A program made the translations under genes and the position numbers. DNA of 64,000 nt from an uncultured Bacteroides sp. (GTDB lineage Bacteria > Bacteroidota > Bacteroidia > Bacteroidales > Bacteroidaceae): positions 1,364,001-1,428,000 of the forward strand of contig NZ_OY782578.1 in the NCBI RefSeq assembly GCF_963677945.1. The letters run 5' to 3'. The notes under the pieces were generated by a model. It worked only from the letters and a program-made list of their open reading frames with translations. It searched no databases and had not been told where the DNA came from. This document shows positions 51,514 through 60,500 of this stretch, in pieces. Position 1 is the stretch's first letter. The number at the start of each line of letters is the position of its first letter.

Positions 51514-53703
51514 GTGAGTAAGATAAAAAGAAATTATATAATTTATTCCATCATGCTGGTGCTTTTCTCCGGTATGATTTATGTGGCATTGAATGAAGGA
51601 GAACGATTTGATCATCTTTCATTAGCTAAAATGCCTCAGGCAAATGGAAACAGTGCTTTTCAGATGTTTCAGCGTGTAATGACGGAGAATATTAATAATC
51701 CGTTTACTATTCTGTTGCTTCAGATTATCGTTGTGTTATTTACCGTTCGCCTCTTTTCTTATCTCTTTAAATATATTGGTCAGCCTGGAGTAATAGGTGA
51801 AATTGTGGCTGGTATTGTACTTGGCCCTTCGTTGCTGGGATATCTGTTTCCCGATTTCTTTGGCTTTTTATTTCGCCCACAGTCGTTGTCTAATCTCCAG
51901 ACCGTTAGTCAGATTGGATTAATCCTGTTCATGTTTGTTATTGGCATGGAGGTCGATTTCAGAACATTAAAAAATAAGATTAATGAGACCCTGGTTATTA
52001 GTCATGCAGGAATATTAGTGCCTTTTTTTCTTGGAATACTCTCTTCATATTGGATTTATGAAAAATACGCTGCGCAGCAAACAGCCTTTCTACCTTTTGC
52101 CCTTTTCATAGGTATTTCTATGAGTATAACCGCTTTCCCGGTTCTGGCTCGTATTATTCAGGAACGAAATATGACCAAGACTCCTATTGGAGTTCTTTCC
52201 ATTGCTTCGGCGGCAAACGACGATGTAACTGCATGGTGCTTGCTGGCTGTTGTTATTGCTATTACAAAAGCCGGAAATTTTGGCAGTGCACTTTTTGCAG
52301 TGGGACTTACCGTTATTTATATAGCTGTAATGTTTCTTGTGGTGCGTCCTTTTCTTAAGAAAATTGGCGATTTATATGCAAATAAAGAAGTCATCAATAA
52401 AACATTTGTAGGTTTCATCTTTATTATATTGGTTATTTCGGCCACATTAACCGAGATAATCGGTATTCATGCTTTATTCGGAGCTTTCATTGCGGGAGTG
52501 GTTATGCCTGCCAATTTTGGATTCCGTAAGGTGATGATGGAGAAAGTGGAAGATGTTTCTTTAGTCTTCTTCCTACCTTTATTTTTTGCTTTTACCGGAC
52601 TGCGCACACAAGTGGGATTGATTAATAGTCCTGAATTGTTGCAAGTCTGTGGTATGCTTATAGCTGTTGCCATAATCGGTAAATTCGGAGGATGTGCTTT
52701 GGCTTCCCGTTTAGTGGGAGAGTCCTGGAAGAATAGTTTAATTGTTGGAACTCTAATGAATACTCGTGGACTAATGGAGCTGGTTGCTCTTAATATTGGT
52801 TACGAGATGGGAGTTCTTCCCCCGTCCATCTTTGTGATATTGGTAATAATGGCATTAGTCACTACCTTTATGACTACCCCTGTTCTTGCTCTTGTTGAGA
52901 AGGTATTTGCCATAAAGGAGCCGGTGATAAGTCTGACAAAGAAACTTGTTCTCTGTTTTGGCCGTATTGAATCCGGACGTGATTTGCTTACAATATATGA
53001 ATTATTATTTGGACCAAGATTGCAGCAGAAAGAAGTTATAGCGGCGCATTACACACTTGGCACCGATGTGAATCCCTTGCATGCAAAACAATATGAAGAA
53101 GAGAGCTTTAACTTGCTGAATAGTGAAGCAGAAAGAATAAATCTTAAAGTTGATTGCCGCTATAAGGTGACAGATAAGCTGATACAGGATATGGCGCATC
53201 TGGTCCAGGCGGAAAAGCCTGATTTATTGCTATTGGGTGCAGGAAGTAATTATATGCTGGAAGGTGGAACTCAGGTGCTTCCTCTTCTTGGCTTATTCAG
53301 AAATAAAGTAGACGATATAATTGGGCAGGTGAAATGTGATGTTGCGGTTTTTGTAAACCGAGGTTACCAGCATGGCAATATTGCACTAGTTCTTGGCGGA
53401 GCAATTGATTCTTACATGTTATTTTATTTGGAATCGTTACTGATGAATGGAATAAAGGATATTCATTTATATCTGTTTGTTGGCGATGATAAGTTTACAA
53501 AAAAAGTGAACGATCTTTTAGAAAGGTATCCTGAACAGGTTGTTTTGCATCCTATCCATGATTTGTCTGAGATTAGCTACAGAAGTGTGGATGGATTATT
53601 GATTCTGAGCCATACTGTTTGTGAAAAAATAGCTGAGGATAAGGAAGAATATGAGGCTTTGCCATCGTTATTGGTAATGAGTCCGAAAATCGATACGAAA
53701 TAA
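51514..53703 (+). CDS. CPA2-type cation/proton antiporter with a cytoplasmic C-terminal domain
   Basis: 729 residues. The start codon is GTG. About 12-13 membrane segments between residues 10 and 450, with the family motifs PGVIGEIVAGIVLGPSLLG, FPVLARI and NDDVTAWCLLA containing the paired acidic Asp residues of the ion-binding site. A cytoplasmic region of roughly 270 residues after residue 460 contains a universal-stress-protein-like fold (LLLLGAGSNYMLEGG; VNRG). It exchanges Na+ or K+ for H+ in pH and ion balance. It is followed 47 bases later by the patatin-like gene on the same strand, perhaps cotranscribed. Confidence 0.86.
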   Translation: MSKIKRNYIIYSIMLVLFSGMIYVALNEGERFDHLSLAKMPQANGNSAFQMFQRVMTENINNPFTILLLQIIVVLFTVRLFSYLFKYIGQPGVIGEIVAGIVLGPSLLGYLFPDFFGFLFRPQSLSNLQTVSQIGLILFMFVIGMEVDFRTLKNKINETLVISHAGILVPFFLGILSSYWIYEKYAAQQTAFLPFALFIGISMSITAFPVLARIIQERNMTKTPIGVLSIASAANDDVTAWCLLAVVIAITKAGNFGSALFAVGLTVIYIAVMFLVVRPFLKKIGDLYANKEVINKTFVGFIFIILVISATLTEIIGIHALFGAFIAGVVMPANFGFRKVMMEKVEDVSLVFFLPLFFAFTGLRTQVGLINSPELLQVCGMLIAVAIIGKFGGCALASRLVGESWKNSLIVGTLMNTRGLMELVALNIGYEMGVLPPSIFVILVIMALVTTFMTTPVLALVEKVFAIKEPVISLTKKLVLCFGRIESGRDLLTIYELLFGPRLQQKEVIAAHYTLGTDVNPLHAKQYEEESFNLLNSEAERINLKVDCRYKVTDKLIQDMAHLVQAEKPDLLLLGAGSNYMLEGGTQVLPLLGLFRNKVDDIIGQVKCDVAVFVNRGYQHGNIALVLGGAIDSYMLFYLESLLMNGIKDIHLYLFVGDDKFTKKVNDLLERYPEQVVLHPIHDLSEISYRSVDGLLILSHTVCEKIAEDKEEYEALPSLLVMSPKIDTK

Positions 53704-53750
53704 ATTGATTTTCTTTCTGTCTTTACTTTGTATAAAAGAGTATATTAGAA

Positions 53751-54620
53751 ATGACAATAGATAATAATACAGGATTAGTTCTTGAAGGTGGCGGTATGCG
53801 CGGAGTTTTTACCTGTGGAGTATTGGATTATTTTATGGATCACAATATCCGTTTTCCTTATACCATAGGAGTTTCGGCAGGTGCCTGCAATGGCTTATCG
53901 TATATTTCACGTCAACGTGGACGTGCAAAATACAGTAACATTGATTTGCTCGATAAATACCATTATATAGGCTTAAAGCATCTTCTCAAGAAGAAGAATA
54001 TTATGGACTACGATCTTCTTTTCGGTGAGTTTCCGGAAAGAATCCTTCCTTATGATTACGATGCTTATTTTTCTTCGCCCGATCGCTTTGTGATGGTTAC
54101 AACCAACTGTGTAACCGGCGAAGCCAACTATTTTGAAGAGAAGAAAGATAAACAGCGGGTATTGGATATTTGTAAAGCATCGAGCAGTTTACCCATTGTC
54201 TGCCCCATAGTTTATGTAGATGGTGTTCCGATGCTTGATGGCGGAATAGTTGATTCCATTCCATTGCTTCGTGCTGTGGAAGACGGATATCAGAACAATG
54301 TAGTGGTTTTAACACGTAACAGAGGTTATAGAAAAGAAGCAAAAGATCACAAAATACCTTCTATTATTTATCGCAAGTACCCAAATATCCGTGAAGCCTT
54401 AAGCCGCCGTTGTGCTGTGTATAATGAACAACTGGAAATGGTAGAGCTAATGGAAGATGAAGGGCAGATTACTGTTATCCGTCCGGAAAAACCAATAGTT
54501 GTAGATAGAATTGAAAAAGATGTGATGAAACTCACTGATTTGTATAATGAAGGTTATGCTTGTGCCGGGAAAATAATGCATTCTGTGGCAAATGCTTCTG
54601 ATAAATTACTTTATCTCTAG
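53751..54620 (+). CDS. Patatin-like phospholipase
   Basis: 289 residues, no signal peptide. Ser-Asp dyad lipase: the oxyanion motif LEGGGMRGVF (12-18), nucleophile S42 in GVSAG and D163 in MLDGG. It hydrolyses phospholipids or acyl esters in the cytoplasm or at the inner leaflet. It matches the small bacterial YchK/patatin-type group in length. It lies downstream of the antiporter on the same strand. The 441-base repeat-filled gap follows. Confidence 0.9.
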   Translation: MTIDNNTGLVLEGGGMRGVFTCGVLDYFMDHNIRFPYTIGVSAGACNGLSYISRQRGRAKYSNIDLLDKYHYIGLKHLLKKKNIMDYDLLFGEFPERILPYDYDAYFSSPDRFVMVTTNCVTGEANYFEEKKDKQRVLDICKASSSLPIVCPIVYVDGVPMLDGGIVDSIPLLRAVEDGYQNNVVVLTRNRGYRKEAKDHKIPSIIYRKYPNIREALSRRCAVYNEQLEMVELMEDEGQITVIRPEKPIVVDRIEKDVMKLTDLYNEGYACAGKIMHSVANASDKLLYL

Positions 54621-54643
54621 AAAAAATAGAAAAAACGAAAATC

Positions 54644-54761
54644 ATCTGCCACCTGCTACTAAATAGGTGCTAAGTTGTTGATAACTAAATGTATAATCTG
54701 GTGGAAGATCCAATTTTTACTCATTTATCTTCCACCAGATCTACCACCAATCTGCTACAGC
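54644..54761 (+). repeat. TAGCAGAT-family repeat, copy B
   Basis: Same orientation and motif order as copy A. It contains a 14-base perfect inverted repeat ATCTGGTGGAAGAT / ATCTTCCACCAGAT at 54696-54709 and 54727-54740. The next motifs are CTACCACCA and ATCTGCTACA. Confidence 0.65.
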
Positions 54762-54915
54762 CTGATTTCTACTACAAATAAGTAATTGATATAACCTATT
54801 CAAAACCGGTATTAATAAACCGCAGATAAATTACATATTCACTGTTAATTTGCTGAAAACAAGGTGGATATAAACAATGTATTGCCAGCTGGTAAGTTGT
54901 TTGCTCCATGAAAAT

Positions 54916-55018
54916 AAGTAAGCCCGCGGCTGCGGGCTTATGGGGCTGCATTCGAGGGCTTATCGGTTTACAGCCGAGGGCCGATGGGTTCACGGCTGCA
55001 GGCTTACTTAACTTTCCT
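54916..55018. repeat. 22-nt tandem array, second locus
   Basis: Terminal inverted repeats AAGTAAGCC (54916-54924) and GGCTTACTT (55001-55009) enclose in-phase 22-base units starting at 54930, 54952, 54974 and 54996. The first units form a strong hairpin TAAGCCCGC-ggct-GCGGGCTTA. The array at 26583 has the same start, unit phase and TTTCCTTT end. Confidence 0.7.
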
Positions 55019-55061
55019 TTAAATTCCTCAAACGACTCATCAATTTTTTATCAAAGTCACG

Positions 55062-55502
55062 TTATCTTTGTTCTGCTTTCAGGATCAGACTATCGAGCGT
55101 TTCGCGAAGGCTTAGGTATTCTTCTTCTGACAGATCCAGACAATTAGCCATTTCATGAGGAACCTCTATAGCCTTTTTCTGCAGTTCCGCGCCCACTTTC
55201 GTTAGTTTAATGATAACAGTACGTTCGTCTTCTTTGCTCCTCTTACGATGAATATAACCGGTTGCTTCCAGGCGCTTCAATAGTGGAGACAGCGTTCCTG
55301 TATCCAGTTTAAGTATTTCGCTGAGTGAATTTACCGGTATTCCGTCTTTTTCCCACAGGGCCATCATAACCAAATATTGCGGATAAGTTAAATCCAGCTC
55401 GTTAAGAAACGGGCGGTAATGATTCGTAATAGCACGGTTCAGGCGATATACACGAAAACAAATTTGGTTCTCTAGTTTTAACTCGGGGTAATTCTCTTTC
55501 AT
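55062..55502 (-). CDS. ohrR: OhrR-type organic peroxide-sensing MarR repressor
   Basis: 146 residues. It matches B. subtilis OhrR closely in pattern: LENQICFRVY with the sensing cysteine C15, the Tyr residues that hydrogen-bond it (Y19, Y29), TYPQYLVMMALWE, LDTGTLSPLLKRLE for the recognition helix and RSKEDERTVIIKLT for the wing. In the family, oxidation of C15 by organic hydroperoxides releases DNA. It lies 113 bases downstream of a glutathione peroxidase-like gene on the same strand. Operator-like sites lie before both genes. Confidence 0.88.
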   Translation of the reverse strand: MKENYPELKLENQICFRVYRLNRAITNHYRPFLNELDLTYPQYLVMMALWEKDGIPVNSLSEILKLDTGTLSPLLKRLEATGYIHRKRSKEDERTVIIKLTKVGAELQKKAIEVPHEMANCLDLSEEEYLSLRETLDSLILKAEQR

Positions 55503-55521
55503 AATCTCATTATATTTGCCG

Positions 55522-55529
55522 CAAAATTA
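55522..55529 (-). promoter_or_regulatory. ohrR promoter -7 element
   Basis: Minus strand TAATTTTG followed by C, full consensus, 20 bases before the ohrR ATG. The operator-like site lies immediately upstream of it. Confidence 0.55.
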
Positions 55530-55534
55530 CAGAA

Positions 55535-55558
55535 AATATAATTGTGTGCGATTAATTT
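55535..55558. promoter_or_regulatory. OhrR operator-like site before ohrR
   Basis: Imperfect inverted repeat AATATAATTG / CGATTAATTT around TGTG. It shares the core AATTGTGTGCRAT with the site before gpx and would cover the -33 region of ohrR, consistent with autorepression. Confidence 0.55.
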
Positions 55559-55615
55559 GCTATACGAAATAGTTCGCTGCCTGCAAAGACAGTGAACTAT
55601 TCTAATCTTTTTTAA

Positions 55616-56164
55616 TTAAAGCAGGCTCTTAATTTCTGCTTCCACCTTAGTAATATCTTCAGTTGGTTCGAAACGTTTCACCACTTCACCATTGCGGTTG
55701 ATAAGGAATTTTGTGAAGTTCCATTTAATCTCTGCATCCTCCTTGTAATTAGGATTTTCCTTTGAAAGCATATCATCAAGGATTTTTGCTATTGGGTGAT
55801 TCATGTCAAATCCGGCAAAGCTTTTTTCGCTCTTTAAGAACTTAAACAGGTCGCTGGCATTATCTCCGTTTACTTCTAACTTCTTAAATTGTGGAAATTG
55901 CACATCGTAGTTTAAAGTGCAGAACTCGTGAATCTCTTCATCTGTACCTGCTGCCTGATTGGCAAACTGATTGCAAGGGAAATCAAGAACAACTAATCCC
56001 TGATCCTTATACTCTTCATAGATTTTCTCCAGTTCTTTGTACTGAGGGGTAAAACCGCATGCTGTTGCTGTGTTTACTACTAATAAAACTTTACCTGCAA
56101 ATTCGTTCAAAGATACATCGTTTCCTTTTCTGTCTTTTACTGTGAAATTATAAACTGTGCTCAT
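55616..56164 (-). CDS. Thioredoxin-type glutathione peroxidase homologue
   Basis: 182 residues. Peroxidatic C36 in NTATACGFTPQY, Gln in CNQF (about 66), the probable resolving cysteine C82 in EFCTLNY and the tryptophan of KWNFTKFL. Such non-selenium enzymes usually take electrons from thioredoxin. It reduces hydrogen peroxide and organic hydroperoxides in the cytoplasm. No signal peptide. It is upstream of ohrR on the same strand and likely its target. Confidence 0.9.
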   Translation of the reverse strand: MSTVYNFTVKDRKGNDVSLNEFAGKVLLVVNTATACGFTPQYKELEKIYEEYKDQGLVVLDFPCNQFANQAAGTDEEIHEFCTLNYDVQFPQFKKLEVNGDNASDLFKFLKSEKSFAGFDMNHPIAKILDDMLSKENPNYKEDAEIKWNFTKFLINRNGEVVKRFEPTEDITKVEAEIKSLL

Positions 56165-56239
56165 ATTCTTGTATTTTTTAGTTTGTTATTACTGACTTTA
56201 TAATTGTTCTTTTTATTTTTATAATGCGAATATATACAA

Positions 56240-56263
56240 AATTAAATTGTGTGCAATATAATT
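56240..56263. promoter_or_regulatory. OhrR operator-like site before gpx
   Basis: Imperfect inverted repeat AATTAAATTG / CAATATAATT (one mismatch in ten) separated by TGTG, about 76 bases before the gpx ATG. The same core recurs before ohrR. Confidence 0.58.
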
Positions 56264-56355
56264 GGATGAAAATTTATTGTTCGTTAACTTAATACTTTAT
56301 TTATCTGTAGAATTTCTCTATTGTTTCAGAGGGTTGTACTGTATAAAGAAATGTG

Positions 56356-56490
56356 GAATTTAGTGGGAGATATGCTTGGTTTGTAGCAGATAAATAGAAT
56401 TTAGTAGCAGATGATTTTTTATCTACTACCACCTGAAAGCCTTATTACTAGGGCCTTTTATGTATTTTAGTAGCAGATGGTGGAGATGAT
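56356..56490 (-). repeat. TAGCAGAT-family repeat, copy D (inverted relative to B)
   Basis: GAGAT and CAGAT motifs at 56367, 56387 and 56408 (20 and 21 bases apart), then ATCTACTACC, CTGAAAGCCTTATTACTA and TAGCAGATGG. It matches copy C at 26831 in order and orientation. Confidence 0.68.
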
Positions 56491-56636
56491 TTGTGAAAAA
56501 TAATATTTTTTGTTTAGAAGGAATTATGCTAAGTCTAACAAGGCTATAGAAGAATAAATTATTCAATATTTTATATATATTTATAATATGATTTTGTATC
56601 TTTACAATACTGTTGTATAACTAAATTAAAATATAT

Positions 56637-56641
56637 GGAGG
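56637..56641 (+). promoter_or_regulatory. Shine-Dalgarno deciding the start of the orphan gene
   Basis: GGAGG lies eight bases before the ATG at 56650 and overlaps the alternative ATG at 56635, so translation probably starts at 56650. Confidence 0.55.
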
Positions 56642-56649
56642 ACCTTTTT

Positions 56650-57375
56650 ATGGAGAATAAGTATGTTATTGATGATTTTTTCGATATAAGTTATAAAAAG
56701 AATGGCAACGTTTCTATTAAATTTAAGAAAAATGCATCTGCTATTGAGTTAATCATTAAGGAGCTAAATTTTTATCACTATATTGTAAATAATAAGAAAA
56801 TATTTTTTAAAAAAGATGATTTAAATTTTGTTTCCATAGATAAAACTGATATTCGGGATGGAGTTGTTGGGCGAGTGAAGAAGGTGATTTTAGGTGTTGA
56901 TATTTATCCTGAGGGATGTGACTACGAAAGTTTTATACAAGCTTTATACGATGCAACTTTAATCATATCTCAACGTTTAATGCCGATCTACTGTCCTTAT
57001 ATTGATTTAAATAATGAGGAAAAACATGCTTTTTTAATGAAATATGATCAAATATATAAATCTGAATATATAAAAGATGAACTTTTAGCTAAGTTTATAT
57101 ATTGGGGAATGAAAGAAAAAGATGATGTAGGTGGAACTTTTTCATTAGGTAAGAAATTATTTTATAAAGCAATAAATAAAAATGAATACCTGATTTTTTG
57201 TTTTAGTTTAAATGATTCTCGAAAGCATATATATATATTTGATTCTATTCTTGCTAGTTTCAAATCAGAAAATGATATTGGAGTAAGTTCATATTTAAGT
57301 TTGAATCCAGATTTTACACGTAATAATTTTATATTGGAGCGTGATTATAATAGTTTTAAAGAGTTAATGGAATAA
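56650..57375 (+). CDS. Unrecognised AT-rich protein of 241 residues
   Basis: I do not recognise this gene. From the ATG at 56650 it encodes MENKYVIDDFF..., rich in Lys, Asn, Ile, Phe and Tyr, with no signal peptide or membrane segment and no motif I know. The first 95 residues look beta-rich, the remainder mixed. Its AT content is visibly higher than that of its neighbours, and it has a Shine-Dalgarno, unlike most genes here. It lies next to repeat copy D and convergent with nifJ. It may be recently acquired. Confidence 0.62.
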   Translation: MENKYVIDDFFDISYKKNGNVSIKFKKNASAIELIIKELNFYHYIVNNKKIFFKKDDLNFVSIDKTDIRDGVVGRVKKVILGVDIYPEGCDYESFIQALYDATLIISQRLMPIYCPYIDLNNEEKHAFLMKYDQIYKSEYIKDELLAKFIYWGMKEKDDVGGTFSLGKKLFYKAINKNEYLIFCFSLNDSRKHIYIFDSILASFKSENDIGVSSYLSLNPDFTRNNFILERDYNSFKELME

Positions 57376-57450
57376 CTCTGTTTTATGTACTTATGGAAAT
57401 TGAATTAATTTTATGTATCTGATGGTATATCATTATAGATAAAAATAGAA

Positions 57451-57478
57451 AAAGGCTGCTTCAAACGAAGCAGCCTTT
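57451..57478. terminator. nifJ terminator
   Basis: AAAGGCTGCTT (57451-57461) pairs with AAGCAGCCTTT (57468-57478) around a six-base loop; T-rich sequence follows on the minus strand. The convergent orphan gene may share it. Confidence 0.88.
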
Positions 57479-57501
57479 CTTATTTATAGAGCTAATTAGG
57501 A

Positions 57502-60500
57502 TTAGTCTTCTTGCTCAACACCCCATTGTTGCTTAGCCAAACGCTTGTAGTTGTTATATCTCCACTTAGCGTTGTCCTGAGCAGCCTGGAATAATTCATT
57601 AGCTTCAGCAGGATATTGTTTTGCCAATGAAGCGTAACGAACTTCACCTTTCAGGAAGTTTTGGAAGTTATCCCAGTTTGGAGCTTTAGAATCCAATGTG
57701 AATGGATTTTGTCCTTCAGCTTCCAATGCAGGATTGTATCTCCACAAATGCCAGTAACCGCATTCTACTGCAGCTGCTTGTTCAGCTTGTGCTTTGCCCA
57801 TACCAGCTTTCAAACCGTGGTTGATACATGGTGAGTAAGCAATAACGATTGAAGGTCCGTCATAAGCTTCAGCTTCGCGGATAGCTTTCAATGTTTGAGC
57901 TTGGTCAGCCCCCATAGCAACTTGTGCGCAATATACATAACCGTATGTAGAAGCGATCAAACCAAGGTCTTTCTTACGTACTCTCTTACCTGCAGCAGCA
58001 AACTTAGCAATAGCTCCAACTGGAGTTGCTTTAGATGACTGACCACCAGTGTTTGAGTAAACTTCAGTATCAAGAACCAATACATTTACATTCTTTCCAG
58101 AAGCAAGTACGTGATCCAAACCACCGAAACCGATATCATAAGAAGCACCGTCACCGCCGATAATCCATTGAGATTTCTTGATTAAGAATTTGCTTAGAGA
58201 AGCAATTTCTTTGCAGATATCGCAGTCGCAAGCTTTTACAAGTGGAGTAATCTTAGCTTCAAGTTCGATAGAACGTTCTGTGTTGTCTTTGTCGGCAATC
58301 CATTCGTTGAACAAACCTTTCAGTTCGTCTGAACAGCAGTCGCAAGTCTGACCCTTAGTCATCAAGTCAACAAGACGATCACGCATCTTATCAACTGCAA
58401 GAGTCATACCCATACCGAATTCAGCGAAGTCTTCGAATAATGAGTTAGCCCATGCTGGTCCGTGACCTTCTTCGTTAGTTGTATAAGGAGTTGATGGTAC
58501 TGAACCAGAGTAGATAGAAGAACATCCTGTTGCGTTAGCAATCATCTGACGGTCGCCAAACAATTGAGTTAACAACTTAACGTAAGGAGTTTCACCACAA
58601 CCTGAACATGCACCAGAGAACTCGAATAATGGAGTAGCAAACTGTGAATTCTTCACGTTAGCATTAACATTTACCAAGTGTTGTTTGCTCTTTACTTTTG
58701 TAGCAACATATTCCCAGTTAGGAGCTTGTGGAAGCTGACCTTCCAAAGGTTGCATCTTAAGAGCCTTACCTTGTTTGTTTCCTGGACATACATCAGCACA
58801 GTTACCGCAACCAAGACAGTCAAGTACGTCAACCTGGATACGGAACTTCATACCATCGAATACTTTTCCGGTAGCTTTCAACATATCAGTGAAAGGAGCT
58901 GCTGCTTGTTCTGCTTCGTCAAGTACGAATGGACGGATAGAAGCGTGAGGACAAACATAAGCACACTTGTTACACTGGATACAATTTTCTGAATTCCATT
59001 CTGGAACGAAAGCAGCTACACCACGTTTTTCGTAAGTAGCAGTACCTTGTTGCCATGTACCATCTTCAATACCAACGAAAGTAGATACTGGAAGATCATC
59101 ACCATTCTGAGCGTTGATAACCTTAACTACTTTTTCTACGAATTCAGGAGTGTTGTTGTCTGCAGCTTCTTCATCTTTCAAAGTAGCCCAAGCAGGATCA
59201 ACAGTTAGTTGTTTGTATTCGCCACCACGGTCAACAGCTGCATTGTTCTTGTCAACAATGTCTTGTCCTTTCTTACCGTAAGACTTAACAATGAATTTCT
59301 TCATTTGTTCTACAGCCAAATCTACTGGAATAACACCAGTGATACGGAAGAATGCAGACTGAAGGATAGTGTTTGTTCTGTTACCCAAGCCAATTTCCTG
59401 TGCAATTTGAGTAGCATTGATATAATAAACTGTGATATTCTTTTCTGCGAAATAACGTTTTACGTTGTTTGGCAAATGTTTAGCCAGTTCTTCTTCGTTC
59501 CAGATAGTATTCAAAAGGAATGTACCATTCTGTTGCAAACCGCGTGTTACATCATACATACGAAGGTATGCCTGAACGTGACAAGCTACGAAGTTAGGTG
59601 TATTTACCAAATATGTAGAACGAATAGGAGTATCACCGAAACGAAGGTGTGAACAAGTGAAACCTCCTGATTTCTTAGAGTCGTAAGAGAAGTAAGCCTG
59701 ACAGTGCTTGTTAGTATTATCACCGATAATCTTAACAGAGTTCTTGTTAGCACCTACAGTACCATCAGCTCCCAAACCGAAGAATTTAGCTTCGTACATA
59801 CCTGCACCGCCTAATGCGATTTCTTCTTTCTTTGGAAGAGAAGTGAAAGTAACGTCGTCAACTATACCAAGAGTGAACTGGTTCTTAGGCATTGCCAAAG
59901 AAAGGTTTTCGTATACAGAGATTACCTGAGCAGGAGTAGTATCTTTAGAAGAAAGACCATAACGACCACCAACGATAACCGGAGCATCAGCTTGTCCGTA
60001 GAAACAATCTTTTACGTCTAAGTATAATGGTTCGCCTACTGCACCTGGTTCTTTTGTTCTGTCTAATACAGCAATACGTTTTGCAGTCTTAGGAACAGCA
60101 GCAAGGAAGTGTTTAGCAGAGAATGGACGGTACAAGTGTACTGCAACCAAACCAACTTTTTCTCCCTGAGCAGTTAAGTAGTCGATAGCTTCGCGAGCAG
60201 CTTCTGTAACAGAACCCATAGCGATGATTACACGGTCAGCATCGTCAGCACCATAGTAATCGAACAAGCTATATTTACGTCCTGTGATTTCAGAAAGTTC
60301 TTTCATGTATTCTTCTACGATACCTGGAACAGCGTCATAGAATTTGTTGCATGATTCTCTATGTTGGAAGTAAACATCAGGGTTTTCAGCCATACCGCGT
60401 GCAACTGGGTTCTCTGGGTTCAAAGAACGGTTACGGAAGTCAGCCAAAGCTTCTTTGTCGATCAAGTGAGCAAGATCGTCATTTTCCAACATCTCGATTT

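Larger units (their letters stand above)
54621..55061. other. Repeat-rich gap between the patatin gene and ohrR
   Basis: 441 bases. It holds repeat copy B (54644-54761) and the 22-nt array (54916-55018). No coding frame of note. It does not contain a clear terminator other than the hairpins within the repeats. Confidence 0.68.
56165..56634. other. Repeat-containing gap upstream of gpx and the orphan gene
   Basis: 470 bases. It holds the gpx operator-like site and repeat copy D (56356-56490). A TATCTTTA element at 56597-56604 could be the promoter for the following orphan gene. Confidence 0.6.
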
